This document shows positions 1 to 8,461 of a stretch of 64,000 nt of DNA, one piece after another (positions within the stretch are counted from its first letter, which is position 1; each line of letters starts with the position of its first letter). The notes under the pieces are model-generated. The model worked only from the letters and a program-made list of their open reading frames with translations, was not told the origin of the DNA and searched no databases. Made by a program: the position numbers and the translations under genes. Source of the DNA: Paenibacillus thalictri (GTDB taxonomy: Bacteria > Bacillota > Bacilli > Paenibacillales > NBRC-103111); the NCBI RefSeq assembly GCF_004307995.1, contig NZ_SIRE01000038.1:1-64000 (forward strand), given 5' to 3'.

Positions 1-227
1 GACCGGGATGGACGTACCGCTGGTGTACCAGTTGTCTCGCCAGAGGCACGGCTGGATAGCCAAGTACGGAAGGGATAAGCGCTGAAAGCATCTAAGCGTG
101 AAGCCCCCCTCAAGATGAGATTTCCCAGTATGTAAGACCCCTTGTAGACGACGAGGTAGATAGGTTCGGGGTGGAAGCGCGGTAACGTGTGCAGCTGACG
201 AATACTAATCGGTCGAGGGCTTAACCA
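1..227 (+). rRNA. 23S ribosomal RNA, 3' end (partial)
   Basis: The window opens inside domain VI of 23S rRNA. The stretch that includes the sarcin-ricin-proximal end, through GACGAATACTAATCGGTCG and a terminal CTTAACC, is the conserved bacterial 3' end. The gene begins outside the window. The mature end near 227 is judged from that conserved tail. Confidence 0.95.
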
Positions 228-373
228 AACATCCCAAAAAAGTGGAGTAACGCCATGAAGCTTATTCCTAATACTTTCTCGGGGCCCAAAGGACAAGAAG
301 CAAATGCTGAAGTTGATTCGCATCCAGTTTTCAGGGATCAAGACCTGAACCGTTTTGCGTAAAGCAAAACATG

Positions 374-490
374 TTTGGTGACGATGGCGGAGGGGAACCA
401 CGCGTACCCATCTCGAACACGACCGTTAAGTCCTCCAGCGCCGATGGTACTTAGACCGCAGGGTCTCGGGAGAGTAGGACGTTGCCAAGC
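374..490 (+). rRNA. rrf: 5S ribosomal RNA
   Basis: This 117-base gene starts at TTTGGTG and ends at GTTGCCAAGC, and its two ends pair. It contains the conserved segments CCATCTCGAACAC and GCCGATGGTA and ends in GAGAGTAGGACG, as in other Bacillales 5S rRNAs. It lies 146 bases after the 23S end and just before the tRNA cluster, so it is the last rRNA of the operon. Confidence 0.95.
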
Positions 491-497
491 GAATTAT

Positions 498-528
498 GCA
501 CATGGAACCGTTATGCGGATTCATGTGC
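498..528 (+). other. Hairpin between 5S rRNA and tRNA-Asn
   Basis: A perfect 7-base inverted repeat, GCACATG (498-504) and CATGTGC (522-528), lies directly between 5S and the first tRNA. There is no T-run, so it is not a terminator. It may be a processing signal for separating 5S from the tRNAs; that role is inference. Confidence 0.45.
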
Positions 529-535
529 GTTACGT

Positions 536-611
536 TCCCTGATAGCTCAGTTGGTAGAGCACTCGACTGTTAATCGAGTTGTCACAGGTTCGAGTCCTGT
601 TCGGGGAGCCA
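536..611 (+). tRNA. tRNA-Asn (GTT)
   Basis: The cloverleaf has a TCCCTGA acceptor paired with TCGGGGA, an anticodon loop CTGTTAA giving GTT, and an encoded CCA end. Confidence 0.97.
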
Positions 612-650
612 CTTTTTTTCCGAGAAGCTTGATAGGGCTATGACACTTGT

Positions 651-739
651 GGAGAGGTGTCCGAGTTGGCCGAAGGAGCACGATTGGAAATCGTGTAGGC
701 GTCACAAGCGTCTCGAGGGTTCGAATCCCTCTCTCTCCG
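651..739 (+). tRNA. tRNA-Ser (GGA)
   Basis: This is a class II tRNA with a long variable arm (89 bases). The acceptor GGAGAGG pairs with TCTCTCC and the loop TTGGAAA gives anticodon GGA. CCA is not encoded. Confidence 0.96.
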
Positions 740-785
740 TAGTTTTACCTGGATTGCATAGGAATGGCGTATACATAAGATTTAT

Positions 786-861
786 GGAGGCTTAGCTCAG
801 CTGGGAGAGCATCTGCCTTACAAGCAGAGGGTCGGCGGTTCGATCCCGTCAGCCTCCACCA
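786..861 (+). tRNA. tRNA-Val (TAC)
   Basis: The acceptor GGAGGCT pairs with AGCCTCC. The anticodon loop CTTACAA gives TAC, and CCA is encoded. Confidence 0.97.
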
Positions 862-878
862 TATATATTTATTAACGA

Positions 879-955
<77 letters not shown>

Positions 956-972
956 AATTCTTTTTTCATCGC

Positions 973-1049
973 GGAGCCGTGGTGTAGAGGCCTAACATGC
1001 CTGCCTGTCACGCAGGAGACCGCGGGTTCGAATCCCGTCGGCTCCGCCA
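973..1049 (+). tRNA. tRNA-Asp (GTC)
   Basis: The acceptor GGAGCCG pairs with CGGCTCC, the discriminator is G and CCA is encoded. The loop CTGTCAC gives anticodon GTC. It is followed by a 164-base spacer, the longest in the cluster, with a small CATCCTT/AAGGATG hairpin at its start and no gene that I can see. Confidence 0.96.
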
Positions 1050-1213
1050 TTTACATCCTTATGCAAAGGATGAGAAACTTTAGGATCATCGAAGCAACGT
1101 TTCGTTTGTAATACAACGCAGTCTCGAAGTGAAACGGAGAGTATTCGTCGAATTTGTCATTTAACATCAAGTCGCCATGTAACATTCTTGTGAGGGATGA
1201 ATTTTAAAATCAT

Positions 1214-1288
1214 GCCGTCGTAGCTCAGGGGTAGAGCAACGCACTCGTAATGCGTAGGCCGGAGGTTCAATTCCTCTCGACGGCACCA
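1214..1288 (+). tRNA. tRNA-Thr (CGT)
   Basis: The acceptor GCCGTCG pairs with CGACGGC. The loop CTCGTAA gives anticodon CGT, the rarer threonine isoacceptor, and CCA is encoded. Confidence 0.96.
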
Positions 1289-1297
1289 GTGTCTTTC

Positions 1298-1383
1298 GGA
1301 GGATTAGCGAAGTGGCCAAACGCAGCAGACTGTAAATCTGTTCTCTGACGAGTTCGGTGGTTCGAATCCATCATCCTCCACCA
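1298..1383 (+). tRNA. tRNA-Tyr (GTA)
   Basis: This is a class II tRNA with a long variable arm. The acceptor GGAGGAT pairs with ATCCTCC, the loop CTGTAAA gives GTA, and CCA is encoded. Confidence 0.97.
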
Positions 1384-1390
1384 TTATTAT

Positions 1391-1467
1391 GGCGGTCGTG
1401 GCGAAGTGGCTAACGCATCGGTCTGTGGCTCCGACATTCGAGGGTTCAATTCCCTTCGATCGCCCCA
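1391..1467 (+). tRNA. tRNA-His (GTG)
   Basis: The loop CTGTGGC gives GTG. The gene carries the extra 5' G opposite discriminator C that is typical of tRNA-His, and CCA is encoded. Confidence 0.96.
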
Positions 1468-1483
1468 TTCTTAAACAATCCAT

Positions 1484-1555
1484 TGGGGATTAGCCAAGCG
1501 GTAAGGCAACGGACTTTGACTCCGTCATCCCTAGGTTCGAATCCTAGATCCCCAG
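1484..1555 (+). tRNA. tRNA-Gln (TTG)
   Basis: The acceptor TGGGGAT pairs with ATCCCCA. The loop CTTTGAC gives TTG. CCA is not encoded. Confidence 0.96.
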
Positions 1556-1566
1556 TATTTTAGTAC

Positions 1567-1639
1567 GAGCCATTAGCTCAGTTGGTAGAGCACCTGACTT
1601 TTAATCAGGGTGTCGTAGGTTCGAGTCCTACATGGCTCA
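1567..1639 (+). tRNA. tRNA-Lys (TTT)
   Basis: The acceptor GAGCCAT pairs with ATGGCTC. The loop CTTTTAA gives TTT. CCA is not encoded. Confidence 0.96.
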
Positions 1640-1656
1640 CTTTTTCTAAACATTAT

Positions 1657-1731
1657 GCGGAAGTGGCTCAGCGGTAGAGCATCGCCTTGCCAAGGCGAGG
1701 GTCGCGGGTTCGATTCCCGTCTTCCGCTCCA
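1657..1731 (+). tRNA. tRNA-Gly (GCC), copy 1
   Basis: The acceptor GCGGAAG pairs with CTTCCGC. The loop TTGCCAA gives GCC and CCA is encoded. An identical second copy lies at 1814-1888. Confidence 0.97.
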
Positions 1732-1764
1732 AGACGATTCAACAAACATCGCTAAAAAAATTGC

Positions 1765-1793
1765 TTGCATCGTTGAGGGTTTTACATTATATT
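1765..1793 (+). promoter_or_regulatory. Internal promoter inside the tRNA cluster
   Basis: A -35 element TTGCAT (1765-1770), a 17-base spacer and a -10 element TATATT (1788-1793) lie in the AT-rich gap between the two tRNA-Gly copies. The fit to a sigma-A promoter is good. It would drive the second half of the cluster independently of the rRNA promoter. Confidence 0.6.
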
Positions 1794-1813
1794 AGTATAT
1801 GTTCTCTTTTTAT

Positions 1814-1888
1814 GCGGAAGTGGCTCAGCGGTAGAGCATCGCCTTGCCAAGGCGAGGGTCGCGGGTTCGATTCCCGTCTTCCGCTCCA
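1814..1888 (+). tRNA. tRNA-Gly (GCC), copy 2
   Basis: This copy is identical over 75 bases to the gene at 1657-1731, with anticodon GCC and encoded CCA. It is the first gene downstream of the internal promoter. Confidence 0.97.
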
Positions 1889-1891
1889 TAT

Positions 1892-1968
1892 GTTCCCTTA
1901 GCTCAGCTGGATAGAGCGTTTGACTACGAATCAAAAGGTCGGGAGTTCGAATCTCTCAGGGAACGCCA
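1892..1968 (+). tRNA. tRNA-Arg (ACG)
   Basis: The acceptor GTTCCCT pairs with AGGGAAC. The loop CTACGAA gives ACG, whose A34 is expected to be edited to inosine. CCA is encoded. Confidence 0.97.
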
Positions 1969-1988
1969 TTTATTTTCTCAAGTATTAT

Positions 1989-2071
1989 GCCGGTGTGGCG
2001 GAATTGGCAGACGCGCGCGACTCAAAATCGTGAGGGAAACCGTGGGGGTTCGAGTCCCTTCACCGGCACCA
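1989..2071 (+). tRNA. tRNA-Leu (CAA)
   Basis: This is a class II tRNA. The acceptor GCCGGTG pairs with CACCGGC, the loop CTCAAAA gives CAA, and CCA is encoded. Confidence 0.96.
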
Positions 2072-2081
2072 AATAGTATAT

Positions 2082-2158
2082 CGGGATGTAGCTCAGCTTG
2101 GTAGAGCACCTGGTTTGGGACCAGGGGGTCGCATGTTCAAATCGTGTCATCCCGACCA
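2082..2158 (+). tRNA. tRNA-Pro (TGG)
   Basis: The acceptor CGGGATG pairs with CATCCCG. The loop TTTGGGA gives TGG, and CCA is encoded. Confidence 0.97.
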
Positions 2159-2210
2159 TTTTCCTACAGTGAGAGCGCTTATTTGATAGCAGCTATCACT
2201 TTTGTAATGT

Positions 2211-2284
2211 GCGGGTGTAGTTCAATGGTAGAACTCCAGCCTTCCAAGCTGGTAGCGTGGGTTCGATTCCCATCACCCGCTCCA
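2211..2284 (+). tRNA. tRNA-Gly (TCC)
   Basis: The acceptor GCGGGTG pairs with CACCCGC. The loop CTTCCAA gives TCC, and CCA is encoded. Confidence 0.97.
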
Positions 2285-2290
2285 ATGTAT

Positions 2291-2364
2291 GTCTCAGTAG
2301 CTCAGCTGGATAGAGCACTCGCCTTCTAAGCGAGTTGTCGGGGGTTCGAGTCCCTCCTGAGACG
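2291..2364 (+). tRNA. tRNA-Arg (TCT)
   Basis: The acceptor GTCTCAG pairs with CTGAGAC. The loop CTTCTAA gives TCT. CCA is not encoded. It is the last tRNA of the cluster. Confidence 0.96.
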
Positions 2365-2394
2365 CTTTATAAATCAAATACATCTAGCGAATAC

Positions 2395-2428
2395 GACCTC
2401 TTACGGCACATGCGTAGGAGGTCTTTTT
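2395..2428 (+). terminator. Terminator of the rRNA-tRNA cluster
   Basis: An 11-pair stem, GACCTCTTACG with CGTAGGAGGTC (one G-U), closes a 7-base loop and is followed by TTTTT. It lies 30 bases after the last tRNA. Confidence 0.85.
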
Positions 2429-2463
2429 AATTCTATGCGGGATGTTCCGGAGGAGAAACTATC

Positions 2464-3909
2464 ATGAGAAAGAGCAGTATTTTTAAAATCGCGGCATGCA
2501 TGTCGGTCTTGCTGCTGTTGCCGCTTTATGAAGCGGCTGCGGCATTTGCCGAAGATCAAGCGATTGTTCGCGAACAGCGGAAAATAAGCTACAATGGGAG
2601 CCTTTATACGGTAGATTTGATTCGGATCGATCTGAAGGATCCGACGATTCAGGTAAAAGCGGTAGCCGCCAACCATCAAGTAGGCAGCGTGCAGCCGTTC
2701 ACCGAGATGATGGAGGAAAATGAGGCGGTTGTTGGCATTAACGGCACTTTTTTCGATGCGTTTACCAAAGATATTGATTACCGGACGCCGTACGGCATAC
2801 TGGTGAACAACAACGATTTGTTCTATGGCGGGGACAAAGAGACCTCCATAACGGTTTCTACAGATAAAGAAGCCTCGGTACAGCGTCTGGCCATCGACAG
2901 CAGCGTAAACGTAGGACGTTACGGTTTTAAGCTGAATGGGGTTGACCGGTATTACGGAGATCAAGAGCGTGGAGCGTGGGTGTTTACAAAGGATTATGGC
3001 GACGTGGCGGACGAACCTGGAGTGAAGGTCTCCATCGGTCAAGATCAGAAGGTAATATCTATATCCGATGAGCCTGTAAGAATTCCGGAAGGCGGCAAGG
3101 TTCTCCTGCTGTCGACCGATCATCCTATCGAGCAGGTGTCCAAGCAGATTAAGCCCGGGGACAAGTTTGTCATGAACCAAACGGTGAGCAATCTGGATTC
3201 GAAGAAAGTGTCGCCTATTGAACAGCTTCAGCTTGCCATTGGTGCAGGACCTAAGCTGCTTACAGGCGGACAGGTAGATATCGATTTTGAACGGGACCGC
3301 TTTAACGATCCGCTTGTAACTTCTGAGGCGAACGTGCGGAGTTTTGCCGGGGTGGACGACAACGGTCGTCTAGTGCTCGGTATCATCTCTTATTGCACAA
3401 TTGAACAAATGGCCAATGTGCTGCTGGAGACGGGAATGACCGACGCGATTAACTTGGATGGCGGCGCCAGCTCGGCGCTTTATTATCAAGGCACGCTGCT
3501 GCGCAGTCCCGGAAGGCTGTTAAGCAATGCGCTGATTGTACAGCAGACGGATCGGCCCCAAGTTCAAATCAGCGTAAACGGGCATGTGACAGGAGATAAG
3601 ACGGGGTACATAGAAAACGGGATCACGATGGTTCCTTTTCGGATATTGCTTAACCGGCTTAATGCTAAATATGAATGGAATGCGGACGATTCCAGCCTTC
3701 ATATTACCAAAGGAAAAGAACAAATCGATTTAAGGCTGCATAGTCAAACGGCTCAGGTGAATGGAGAGGCAGTGACTATGGATGCGGAACCGCAAATCAT
3801 AAACGGACGTATCTTTGTGCCGCTGCGGTTTGTGGCTCAGTCATTAGGTGCTCCGGTGGAATGGAATGGTGAGTTGTACAGAGTGAATCTGTCAATCTCC
3901 GTCAAATAA
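2464..3909 (+). CDS. Secreted phosphodiester glycosidase-family protein with copper amine oxidase-type C-terminal domain
   Basis: The 481-residue protein starts with a signal peptide that probably ends near residue 29 (AFAED). Residues of about 40-360 match the NAGPA/phosphodiester glycosidase (DUF2233-like) family: GINGTFFDA near residue 92 and LDGGASSALYYQG near 335 are its hallmark motifs. The family includes the enzyme that uncovers mannose-6-phosphate in animals; bacterial members probably act on cell-wall or exopolysaccharide phosphodiesters. Residues of about 370-480 form a copper amine oxidase N-terminal-like repeat domain (MVPFR and FVPLRFVAQSLGA motifs), which in Paenibacillus often sits on surface proteins. 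An RBS GGAGGAG lies 9 bases before ATG. It stands alone between two terminators. The substrate is not known from sequence. Confidence 0.85.
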   Translation: MRKSSIFKIAACMSVLLLLPLYEAAAAFAEDQAIVREQRKISYNGSLYTVDLIRIDLKDPTIQVKAVAANHQVGSVQPFTEMMEENEAVVGINGTFFDAFTKDIDYRTPYGILVNNNDLFYGGDKETSITVSTDKEASVQRLAIDSSVNVGRYGFKLNGVDRYYGDQERGAWVFTKDYGDVADEPGVKVSIGQDQKVISISDEPVRIPEGGKVLLLSTDHPIEQVSKQIKPGDKFVMNQTVSNLDSKKVSPIEQLQLAIGAGPKLLTGGQVDIDFERDRFNDPLVTSEANVRSFAGVDDNGRLVLGIISYCTIEQMANVLLETGMTDAINLDGGASSALYYQGTLLRSPGRLLSNALIVQQTDRPQVQISVNGHVTGDKTGYIENGITMVPFRILLNRLNAKYEWNADDSSLHITKGKEQIDLRLHSQTAQVNGEAVTMDAEPQIINGRIFVPLRFVAQSLGAPVEWNGELYRVNLSISVK

Positions 3910-3925
3910 ACTCATTTTTAATATA

Positions 3926-3955
3926 AAAAAAGCCGGAGGAAGGCTCCGACTAGTT
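3926..3955 (-). terminator. Terminator after carB (minus strand)
   Basis: On the minus strand the stem AGTCGGAG/CTCCGGCT (one G-U) is followed by TTTTTTT. It lies about 70 bases past the carB stop, behind the larger hairpin at 3980-4016. Confidence 0.7.
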
Positions 3956-3979
3956 GTTCTCTTATTAGCAACTCACAAT

Positions 3980-4016
3980 AATTGACCCGATTTCTCATAT
4001 GAGAATCGGGTCAATT
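3980..4016. terminator. Large hairpin between convergent genes
   Basis: The 12-base arms AATTGACCCGAT and ATCGGGTCAATT enclose a further palindrome, TCTCATATGAGA, so almost the whole 37 bases fold. It lies 8 bases after the carB stop and 70 after the convergent glycosidase gene. A bidirectional terminator is likely, although the T-tracts are short. Confidence 0.65.
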
Positions 4017-4024
4017 TATTGTTG

Positions 4025-7000
4025 TTACACGTTAATACTAAACGGCGTGAAATAAACTGATTCCAGCACGTCGGCGGCAGCTCGCACCGTGTCGATCGAA
4101 GTCAGGCAGGTAAGCCCAAGTTCGACGGCTTCACGCCGCAAGCGGAATCCGTGGCTAGAGGATAACTTGCCGTTTGTGGCCGTATTGATCAGAATATCGG
4201 CCTGAAAGGTCCGCAGAGAATGAATCAGCTCTTCCACAGGACAACTGGTTGCTGCGATATGCTCCTGCTGCAGCATACGCGCTGTACCCGGCGTAGCGAT
4301 GATACGGTAGCCAAGACGATACAGCTTTCGTAAAGGCTCCAAAGCGGCCGTCTTATGCGCGTCTGAGACGGAGGCAATAACCGTTCCGCGAGAACGCAGT
4401 TTCATGCCGGCGGCAACAAGCCCTTTATACAGCGCTCTGTGGTAGCTTGCGTCCATGCCGATCACTTCGCCGGTCGATTTCATTTCCGGGCTGAGCGCAA
4501 TTTCCACATTCGTTAATTTGGCAAAAGAGAATACAGGCACTTTGACGAACACGTGGTCCGGTTCTTGAAGCAGCCCGGACGGAAGTCCGAATGAGGCCAG
4601 GTTTTGTCCAAGGATGACTTTGGTTGCCCAGTTGGCCATCGGCACATGAGTGATTTTGCTCATAAAAGGAACGGTCCGTGATGCACGCGGATTGACCTCA
4701 ATGACGAACACTTGCCCGTCGGACACGAGATATTGAATGTTAACCAATCCGACGACATGCAGATGCTGCGCGAGCTTCAGCGACATCTCGGTGATCTGGT
4801 CTTTGACCTCGGCGGACAACGTTTGCGGCGGGTATACCGCAATGGAATCGCCGGAGTGGACACCGGTCCGCTCGACTTGCTCCATAATGCCGGGAATGAG
4901 GATGGTCGATCCGTCGTAAATCGCATCGACCTCCACTTCGACTCCGGGCATATACCGGTCGATCAACACAGGATGCTCGGGATTGACATGCACCGCACGC
5001 TCCATGTAGATGAGCAGCTCGGCCTCCGAGCGGACAATTTCCATTGCGCGGCCTCCCAGCACATAAGAGGGGCGTACAAGCACCGGATAACCGATATTTG
5101 CGGCATGCCGGGCGGCCTCCTCAACCGAAAACGCAGTAGCCCCTTGCGGCTGAGGAATGTTCAGCCGGCGCAGCAGCGCTTCGAACTGCTTGCGGTCCTC
5201 GGCCATATCGATGCCGGCCAGCGGCGTTCCGAGAATAGGGACGCCTTGCGCAGCTAACGCGGATGCTAGGCGAATCGCAGTTTGTCCTCCGAATTGAACG
5301 ATGACGCCTTCAGGCCGCTCATGACGGATAATGTGCATCACGTCTTCGATGTGCAGCGGCTCGAAGTACAGTCTGTCGGAGATATTGAAGTCCGTCGAGA
5401 CCGTTTCCGGATTATTGTTGATAATGACCGCTTCATAACCCATTTCCTGAATGGCTTTAACGGCATGTACGGTCGAGTAGTCAAATTCGATACCTTGCCC
5501 GATCCGGATCGGACCGGAGCCAAGCACAACGATTCTAGGCTTGACCGGCACAGGGGTTTCATTTTCCGTCTCGTATGTCGAATAATAATAGGACGTGGCC
5601 GCCTCAAATTCGGCGGAGCAAGTGTCGACCATTTTATATACCGGAATGATGCCTTCGTCATAACGGTATTGTTGAAGTTCCGCAGCCGTTGTCAGGCGGT
5701 ACGAAGGATTTGCGGCGCGGCGTACATCGGCGATCGCTTGATCGCTGAAACCGAGCCGTTTGGCCTCCAGAAGCGTTTCCCGCGGCAGTTCTTCCGGCAG
5801 CAGCAGCTCCTCGAATTGAATCAGTCCTTCAATGCTTGCCAAAAACCAGCGGTCGATGCGGGTTAACGCGTGAACCGCCTCAACCGTGCAGCCGCGGCGA
5901 AACGCCTCGGCCACCAGAAACAACCGCTCATCGTCGGCTTTACGCAGCCGGGTTTCAAGCAGCTCCTGCTCTAATTCGCGTGCTTCCGGCAGGTATAGCC
6001 GGGATAACCCGATCTCCAGGGAGCGAACCGCCTTTTGCAGCGATTCCTCAAATGTGCGGCCGATTGCCATGACTTCGCCGGTCGCTTTCATTTGCGTGCC
6101 AAGCGAACGATTGGCCAGCGGGAATTTATCGAACGGCCAACGCGGAATTTTGGCGATAATATAGTCCAGCGTCGGCTCAAAGAAAGCATACGTTTTACCT
6201 GTGACGGGATTCACAATCTCGTCCAGCGTGTAGCCGGCGGCGATTTTTGCCGCCATTTTGGCGATCGGATAACCTGTCGCTTTGGAGGCCAGCGCAGAAG
6301 AACGACTGACGCGCGGATTCACTTCGATGACATAATACTGGTAGCTGTCCGGGTCGAGGGCAAATTGCACATTACAGCCGCCTTCGATGCCCAGCGCGCG
6401 GACAATGCGGATCGAAGCGGAACGCAGCATCTGGTATTCGCGGTCGGATAACGTCTGGCTGGGGGCGACAACGATGCTGTCTCCCGTATGAACGCCGACA
6501 GGATCCACGTTTTCCATATTGCATATAACAATACAGTTGTCGGCCGCATCACGCATCACTTCGTATTCGATTTCTTTCATGCCGGCAATGCTTTTCTCCA
6601 CCAGGCATTGGCCGATCGGACTGCTGCGCAGGCCGGATTGGATAATCTCCGCAAGTTCGGCTTCGCTGCTGGCGATACCGCCGCCGGTGCCGCCAAGCGT
6701 ATAAGCCGGGCGAACGATAACGGGATAGCCGATTTCTGCGGCAAATTGCAGGGCGGCTTCCGCATCGGTTACAATGATGCTTTCCGGCACCGGCTGGTTC
6801 AGCTTGTTCATCAGCTCGCGGAACAACTCGCGGTCTTCCGCCATTTTGATCGAATCGAGCTTGGTGCCGAGCAGCTTGACGTCTTCTCTTTGCAAAATAC
6901 CGTCTTTATCCAGCTCCAGCGCCATATTCAGTCCGGTTTGTCCGCCAAGCGTCGCAAGCACCCCGTCGGGGCGCTCCTGTAAAATAATTTGTTTCACGAA

Positions 7001-7216
7001 GTCCAGTGTGATCGGCTCCATGTATACTTTGCTGGCGAACGTCTGGTCGGTCATAATGGTCGCCGGGTTGCTGTTGATCAGAATGACTTCCAGTCCTTCT
7101 TCTTTTAATGCTTCGCAAGCTTGAGTGCCGGCATAGTCGAACTCGGCTGCTTGCCCGATGACGATGGGTCCCGAACCGATGATGAGAATTTTGTGCAAGT
7201 CTTTATTTTTGGGCAT
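4025..7216 (-). CDS. carB: Carbamoyl-phosphate synthase large subunit
   Basis: CarB makes carbamoyl phosphate from bicarbonate, ATP and the ammonia passed on by CarA, for pyrimidine and arginine synthesis. The 1063-residue protein has the expected two homologous ATP-grasp halves. Both begin with a dinucleotide-fold motif (ILIIGSGPIVIGQAAEFDYA at the N-terminus and VLGSGPIRIGQGIEFDYS near residue 555), and a C-terminal MGS-like regulatory domain follows. Length is normal. The chosen ATG at 7216 has AAGGAG nine bases upstream and gives an N-terminus (MPKNKDLHKI) like that of known CarB. An in-frame TTG at 7222 sits too close to the RBS. It overlaps the carA end by 14 bases, so the two are translationally coupled. 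Confidence 0.97.
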   Translation of the reverse strand: MPKNKDLHKILIIGSGPIVIGQAAEFDYAGTQACEALKEEGLEVILINSNPATIMTDQTFASKVYMEPITLDFVKQIILQERPDGVLATLGGQTGLNMALELDKDGILQREDVKLLGTKLDSIKMAEDRELFRELMNKLNQPVPESIIVTDAEAALQFAAEIGYPVIVRPAYTLGGTGGGIASSEAELAEIIQSGLRSSPIGQCLVEKSIAGMKEIEYEVMRDAADNCIVICNMENVDPVGVHTGDSIVVAPSQTLSDREYQMLRSASIRIVRALGIEGGCNVQFALDPDSYQYYVIEVNPRVSRSSALASKATGYPIAKMAAKIAAGYTLDEIVNPVTGKTYAFFEPTLDYIIAKIPRWPFDKFPLANRSLGTQMKATGEVMAIGRTFEESLQKAVRSLEIGLSRLYLPEARELEQELLETRLRKADDERLFLVAEAFRRGCTVEAVHALTRIDRWFLASIEGLIQFEELLLPEELPRETLLEAKRLGFSDQAIADVRRAANPSYRLTTAAELQQYRYDEGIIPVYKMVDTCSAEFEAATSYYYSTYETENETPVPVKPRIVVLGSGPIRIGQGIEFDYSTVHAVKAIQEMGYEAVIINNNPETVSTDFNISDRLYFEPLHIEDVMHIIRHERPEGVIVQFGGQTAIRLASALAAQGVPILGTPLAGIDMAEDRKQFEALLRRLNIPQPQGATAFSVEEAARHAANIGYPVLVRPSYVLGGRAMEIVRSEAELLIYMERAVHVNPEHPVLIDRYMPGVEVEVDAIYDGSTILIPGIMEQVERTGVHSGDSIAVYPPQTLSAEVKDQITEMSLKLAQHLHVVGLVNIQYLVSDGQVFVIEVNPRASRTVPFMSKITHVPMANWATKVILGQNLASFGLPSGLLQEPDHVFVKVPVFSFAKLTNVEIALSPEMKSTGEVIGMDASYHRALYKGLVAAGMKLRSRGTVIASVSDAHKTAALEPLRKLYRLGYRIIATPGTARMLQQEHIAATSCPVEELIHSLRTFQADILINTATNGKLSSSHGFRLRREAVELGLTCLTSIDTVRAAADVLESVYFTPFSINV

Positions 7217-8396
7217 AAACAAGTTCTCCTTCTCTAGGTGCGGAAGCTGCAGCAGGGGCCGGCGGCGTTACTGGAGTCTCCGTAATTTTGGCCGGAGCTG
7301 CGAAACGTTGACCAGCGGCGCGGCCGCTTTGGAATTGATGAATGAGTTCGAGAAATTGATCGAATAAAAGATTGCTGTCATACGGCCCGGGGGCCGCTTC
7401 CGGATGAAATTGCACGGAGAAGGCGGGTGCATACTTATGACGCAAGCCTTCAACGGTGCCGTCGTTGTTGTTGATATAAGTCACTTCAAGTTCGGTTGAA
7501 GCGATGGTATCTTCAATGACCGTATAGCCGTGATTTTGCGATGTAATAATGCAGCGTCCGGTGGCAAGCTCCTTGACCGGATGGTTCGCACCTCTATGGC
7601 CAAAAGCAAGTTTACCGGTATCCGCGCCGCAGGCCAGAGCAAACAGCTGATGCCCGAGACAAATCCCGAACAGCGGAACTTCGCCAAGCAGCGCGCGAAT
7701 CGTCTCTACTGCGTAAGGCACGTCTTGCGGGTCTCCGGGACCGTTGGACAGCAACACGCCGTCGGGAGCAAAGCTGCGGATCTGCTCGGCCGTGGCGTTA
7801 TGCGGCACAACAACGACGTCGCAGCCGCGGCTGGTCAGCTCGCGGACCATACCCAGCTTCACGCCGAAATCGACCACGACGATACGCTCCTTAGCCCCGG
7901 GGCTGCGGTAGATGTGGGGCGTCGACACACGGGCTACATGATCCCGTGCGAGCCTTGTAACGCCGAGCTGTTCATGCAGCTCCGGCAGCGTTTCTGCGCC
8001 TGTCGTCAGCAGTCCTTTCATCGTTCCATGCTGCCGCAGCTTGCGCGTCAGCATTCTTGTATCGATGCCGCTGATGCCGGGAATACCGTATTGCTTCAGC
8101 AATTGATCCACATTGCTCAGGGCTCTCCAGTTGCTAGGCGTATTCTCATGTTTGCGAACGACAAACCCGCTGACCCAAGGGCGAATCGCCTCGAAATCGT
8201 CGCGGTTGACGCCGTAGTTGCCGATTAACGGATAGGTCATAGTCACGATTTGTCCGCAATAGGACGGGTCTGACAAGACCTCCTGGTAACCGGTGATACC
8301 TGTATTAAAAACGACTTCCCCTGCAGATCGGCCTTCGCTGCCGAATGCGGTTCCCTCAAAAAGTGTTCCATCTTCAAGCAATAGTCTGGCTTTCAT
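7203..8396 (-). CDS. carA: Carbamoyl-phosphate synthase small subunit
   Basis: This glutaminase subunit supplies ammonia to CarB. The 397-residue protein has the CPSase small-chain N-terminal domain (to about residue 150) and a class I glutamine amidotransferase domain. The nucleophile is Cys246 in GICLGHQ and the partners are His331 and Glu333 in FHPE. The last 40 residues are a proline/alanine-rich tail (TPPAPAAASAP) that most CarA proteins lack; it is probably disordered. The ATG at 8396 has GGGAG about ten bases upstream. It is first in a two-gene operon with carB and is divergent from a PucR-family regulator gene. The promoter is at 8433-8461. Confidence 0.97.
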   Translation of the reverse strand: MKARLLLEDGTLFEGTAFGSEGRSAGEVVFNTGITGYQEVLSDPSYCGQIVTMTYPLIGNYGVNRDDFEAIRPWVSGFVVRKHENTPSNWRALSNVDQLLKQYGIPGISGIDTRMLTRKLRQHGTMKGLLTTGAETLPELHEQLGVTRLARDHVARVSTPHIYRSPGAKERIVVVDFGVKLGMVRELTSRGCDVVVVPHNATAEQIRSFAPDGVLLSNGPGDPQDVPYAVETIRALLGEVPLFGICLGHQLFALACGADTGKLAFGHRGANHPVKELATGRCIITSQNHGYTVIEDTIASTELEVTYINNNDGTVEGLRHKYAPAFSVQFHPEAAPGPYDSNLLFDQFLELIHQFQSGRAAGQRFAAPAKITETPVTPPAPAAASAPREGELVYAQK

Positions 8397-8432
8397 TTCA
8401 GCTTCACTCCCAGCATTCCAAACGATTGATTA

Positions 8433-8461
8433 AATATACAACAGTATGAATATATATTCAA
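8433..8461 (-). promoter_or_regulatory. Promoter of carAB
   Basis: On the minus strand, -35 TTGAAT (8461-8456), a 17-base spacer and -10 TATATT (8438-8433) make a good sigma-A promoter. Transcription would start near 8426, leaving a leader of only about 30 bases. That is too short for a PyrR-type attenuator, so control must act at the promoter or elsewhere. Confidence 0.7.

Noticed and set aside
1844..2329. Open frames across the tRNA cluster
   Set aside because: They consist of translated tRNA sequence only.
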